The notes under the pieces were generated by a model. The model ran no database searches and was not told where the DNA came from. It saw only the letters and a program-made list of their open reading frames with translations. The translations under genes were made by a program, and so were the position numbers. DNA of 8,876 nt from CAZJQD01 sp964548165 [NCBI: uncultured bacterium]. GTDB lineage: Bacteria; UBA8481. Positions 7,901 to 8,876 of the stretch are shown one piece after another (position 1 is the stretch's first letter; every line of letters begins with the position of its first letter). The stretch lies in the NCBI GenBank assembly GCA_964548165.1, contig CAZJQD010000073.1:1-8876 (forward strand), written 5' to 3'.

Positions 7901-8876
7901 CCGCCGCGATCGCGACCACGTCGCCAGGCCTGACGCCACACACCTGGATGAGCCGCGCGGCGACGCGGTTGGCGGCGGCATCGAGCGCGCCGTACGTCAT
8001 CTCCTCGTCGCCCCACGCGACCGCGATCCGGTCCCCGTGCGTCCGAACCCGCTCCTCGATCACCTCGACCACATCGCGATCCTCGATACCGTCACGGGCC
8101 CCGCTGGCAGTGCCAGCCTCAACGCGGTTACCCGCCTCACCATCCTCGCTTGCGGCCCCGGCCAGCACCTCCACCACCGCGCGCCGAGTCCCGGCGTCGA
8201 GCAGAGAAAGCGCGGAGACCGGCGTCGCGACTCGCGCCGCTCCCCCCGCAGATCCTGCCGTGGCTCCCGCCTCCGTGCCCGCCGCCGCACCCGCCTCCGC
8301 ACCCCCCGCGGTCTCCTCGGCCGCGATCGACTCCAGGAGCGCCGCGTAGGACGTCAGCAATCGCCCGGCCTGTCCGGCCGACATCCGGACACCGTCGTAG
8401 GCAAAACGGATCACCGGCCGTTCCCCGGGAATGACGATGACCGTCAACGGGTAGTGAGTCCGATCGTGAACGCGGCCGAGCGCGACTCGGCTCCCCGAGC
8501 CCTCGGCGAGGTCGTGGGCCCCGGCCTCCGCGGGATAGTTCTCGAAGACGAAGAGGTGATCGAAGAGGTCGCGCCCGAGAGTCGTCTCTGCCTGGATATC
8601 CGCGAGCCTCGCCTGGTGATGAGGCAGGGACTCCAGCATGAGCTCCGAGACATTCCTCAGGACATCCGCGAACGAGGCTCCTTCGTCCCAGCGAACCCTC
8701 AGCGGGATCGCATTGATGAAGAGCCCGACGATCTCCTCCACACCCGGAAGATCGGCGGGCCGGCCGGAGACGATCGATCCGAAGACGACGTCTCGCGCGC
8801 GGTTGAAGCGCCCCAACAGGATTCCCCACGCGGCCTGGTAGAGGTGCGCGGCCGATGCCTGGGCCGCATTTCCAAC
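4908..8876 (-). CDS. NRPS elongation protein, C(partial)-A-PCP-C (5' end outside window)
   Basis: 1322 visible residues; the frame is open to the right edge and no start is visible. The TTG at 8816 lies inside a condensation domain and is not a start. Residues are numbered from the first visible one. C-terminal part of a C domain (1-185) with DVVFGSIVSGRP, VGLFINAIPLRV and LFVFENYP, features of the DCL type. Then a low-complexity linker (188-268) and an A domain (about 270-790) with a3 YTSGSSGRPKG (412-422), a5 NSYGPTE (554-560), a7 YRTGDLGRW (646-654), a8 (664-683) and a10 Lys777. The hand-read code is D-Q-K-N-H-G-S-D-T-K, which I cannot assign, though the pocket is polar. PCP with HLGGHSL, Ser840. 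Complete C domain (896-1320): AQHRLW, RHEALRTAF and active-site HHIVGDG (His1027, Asp1031), LCL type. There is no E domain or TE. The last C domain has no A partner on this protein and should serve the next one. TGA at 4908-4910 overlaps the next ATG. Confidence 0.97.
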   Translation of the reverse strand, partial: VGNAAQASAAHLYQAAWGILLGRFNRARDVVFGSIVSGRPADLPGVEEIVGLFINAIPLRVRWDEGASFADVLRNVSELMLESLPHHQARLADIQAETTLGRDLFDHLFVFENYPAEAGAHDLAEGSGSRVALGRVHDRTHYPLTVIVIPGERPVIRFAYDGVRMSAGQAGRLLTSYAALLESIAAEETAGGAEAGAAAGTEAGATAGSAGGAARVATPVSALSLLDAGTRRAVVEVLAGAASEDGEAGNRVEAGTASGARDGIEDRDVVEVIEERVRTHGDRIAVAWGDEEMTYGALDAAANRVAARLIQVCGVRPGDVVAIAAEPTGAFLAGLLGILKAGAAYLPIAASLPAERIRALTSGAGAVAAVVDTESLNGFEVPVVSLEAITTGPDPGSPGIRIAGDHPFYVIYTSGSSGRPKGAIVTRANVARIHGWYRDFNGMDVSTRSFAVGATIFDQSQKNYFATLMAGGTVLLAGTSLFDPERAVETIHRRGATLLNCTPTMFETILEVAAANGYRSIESLTRVHIGGEAMRPGALRDWFFSGRFHGRFFNSYGPTECTDTTATWEVTAADFDAPRSVPIGRPVPGTTMRILDAGLQPLPVGVPGEIVIGGACVGAGYIGDEARTREVFLPDPLACGPGARVYRTGDLGRWWPDGAVEFLGRIDQQIKVRGFRIEPGEIEARLRELPSVSDAVVVAVRRPGGDELVAYVVANDHPCASVAADASVQPNASVAANVLGASDELAWRDHLARSLPEYMVPTRFIVIESLPLTPSGKLDRRALPDPALSSGLHSAPADGSLEERAMPRAGREADVARIWEDVLGVKPGRLDNFFHLGGHSLKAVQAVSRIHREMGVRLSLRDFLDRPTVAALAAFLGASSHTAYRGIEPAPRRETYALSHAQHRLWLQHQMEGGASAYNMPFAFRLVDPQFDRELLARALEALVDRHEALRTAFVVVDGEPRQKILDAADVSVSDVDLIGEADPEAAARAIAEEEAERPFDLANPPLLRLSVLSLPDSIVLLLVIHHIVGDGWSVAVLGHEVAALYDAFRAGRPSPLAPLRIQYKDYAEWQNGLDFATLEAYWTRRLEALPERIALPADYVGIGDHFRGGVVRASLDVATTRGLRALAAKRGMTLAAVVLALFKLVLHRLSGQDDLCVGMALANRDDADVERLIGFFVNVLPIRTRVTDAMELDELLAAVADATAEALDHREYPLDLLVRKLNPASASRRQPLFNVVYAFQNFTDVRFEGRAPVVAGSDHGIEPFEFTFGTSKFDLTLFVTEQNDTLLLHAEYDAAILAPTSVSRLLGILDRFARIAAGVAG
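4919..4922 (-). promoter_or_regulatory. Ribosome binding site of the terminal NRPS gene, inside the upstream coding region
   Basis: GGAG on the minus strand lies 7 nt before the ATG at 4911 and within the last codons of the preceding NRPS gene. Together with the ATGA stop/start overlap (4908-4911) it implies translational coupling, which would keep the two halves of the split module in equal amounts. Confidence 0.65.
6671..6724 (-). repeat. Three imperfect 18-bp tandem repeats coding a hexapeptide repeat in an A domain
   Basis: On the plus strand the units are ccgcaacggatgcattgg (6671-6688), gctgaaccgacgcgtcgg (6689-6706) and cagcaaccgacgcgcagg (6707-6724). The 10-mer aaccgacgcg recurs exactly 18 bp apart. 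On the coding strand this gives ASVAAD-ASVQPN-ASVAAN (visible residues 720-737), followed by a degenerate VLGASD. The repeat sits in the small C-terminal subdomain of the A domain, between a8 and a9, just after AYVVANDHP. That position is a surface loop in known A domains. It looks like replication-slippage expansion that stays in frame. Confidence 0.75.
8081..8315 (-). repeat. Ala/Gly/Glu low-complexity linker between C and A domains
   Basis: Visible residues 188-266 consist largely of Ala, Gly, Thr, Ser and Glu, with runs such as GGAEAGAAAGTEAGATAGS (8234-8315) and AGAASEDGEAGNRVEAG. The segment between them (VSALSLLDAGTRRAVVEVLAG) keeps the normal shape of a C-A linker. So a conventional linker appears to carry two expansions of roughly 25-30 residues each, one on either side. 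The DNA is a degenerate run of gcc/gcg/gct and gga/ggg codons, in keeping with slippage. Confidence 0.6.

Noticed and set aside
8814-8816. TTG at 8816 as the start of the upstream NRPS gene
   Set aside because: The frame continues upstream to the window edge with normal condensation-domain sequence (AAHLYQAAWGILLGRFNRA), so the gene begins outside the window.

Overview
All three genes in this window lie on the minus strand. The DNA is visibly GC-rich and almost wholly coding, with strong G/C preference at third codon positions. It looks like a secondary-metabolite locus from a high-GC bacterium. A myxobacterium, an actinobacterium or an uncultured soil lineage would all fit, and the sequence alone does not decide between them.

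In transcription order (right to left): (1) 8876-4908 is the 3' part of a nonribosomal peptide synthetase (NRPS) gene. Its visible order is [C-terminal half of a condensation domain]-A-PCP-C. (2) 4911-1522 is a second NRPS gene that starts inside the stop codon of the first (ATGA overlap). Its order is A-PCP-TE, and the A domain is split between core motifs a2 and a3 by a SAM-dependent methyltransferase domain of about 255 residues. (3) A 229-nt gap (1521-1293) holds a strong 87-nt dyad. (4) 1292-1 is a nearly complete class III aminotransferase of the EctB type (L-2,4-diaminobutyrate:2-oxoglutarate aminotransferase), whose stop lies beyond the left edge.

Together the genes describe the end of an assembly line. 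The first condensation domain has DCL-type signatures, so it probably receives a chain ending in a D residue. The first complete module adds a residue through an A domain with an unusual, polar specificity code (D-Q-K-N-H-G-S-D-T-K by my hand alignment). The final module is divided between two proteins: its C domain is the tail of the first protein, while its A(MT)-PCP-TE is the second. The last A domain has a Val-like code (D-A-L-W-L-G-C-T-F-K), and the TE releases the product. The EctB-like enzyme would supply 2,4-diaminobutyrate (Dab), presumably for a module upstream of the window, because neither visible A domain has the Dab code I know.

The main points of interest are the methyltransferase inserted between a2 and a3, the last module split at the C|A junction with translational coupling, the intergenic dyad, and two low-complexity or repeat expansions in the upstream NRPS. 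All specificity codes were read by eye against GrsA and need checking with software.
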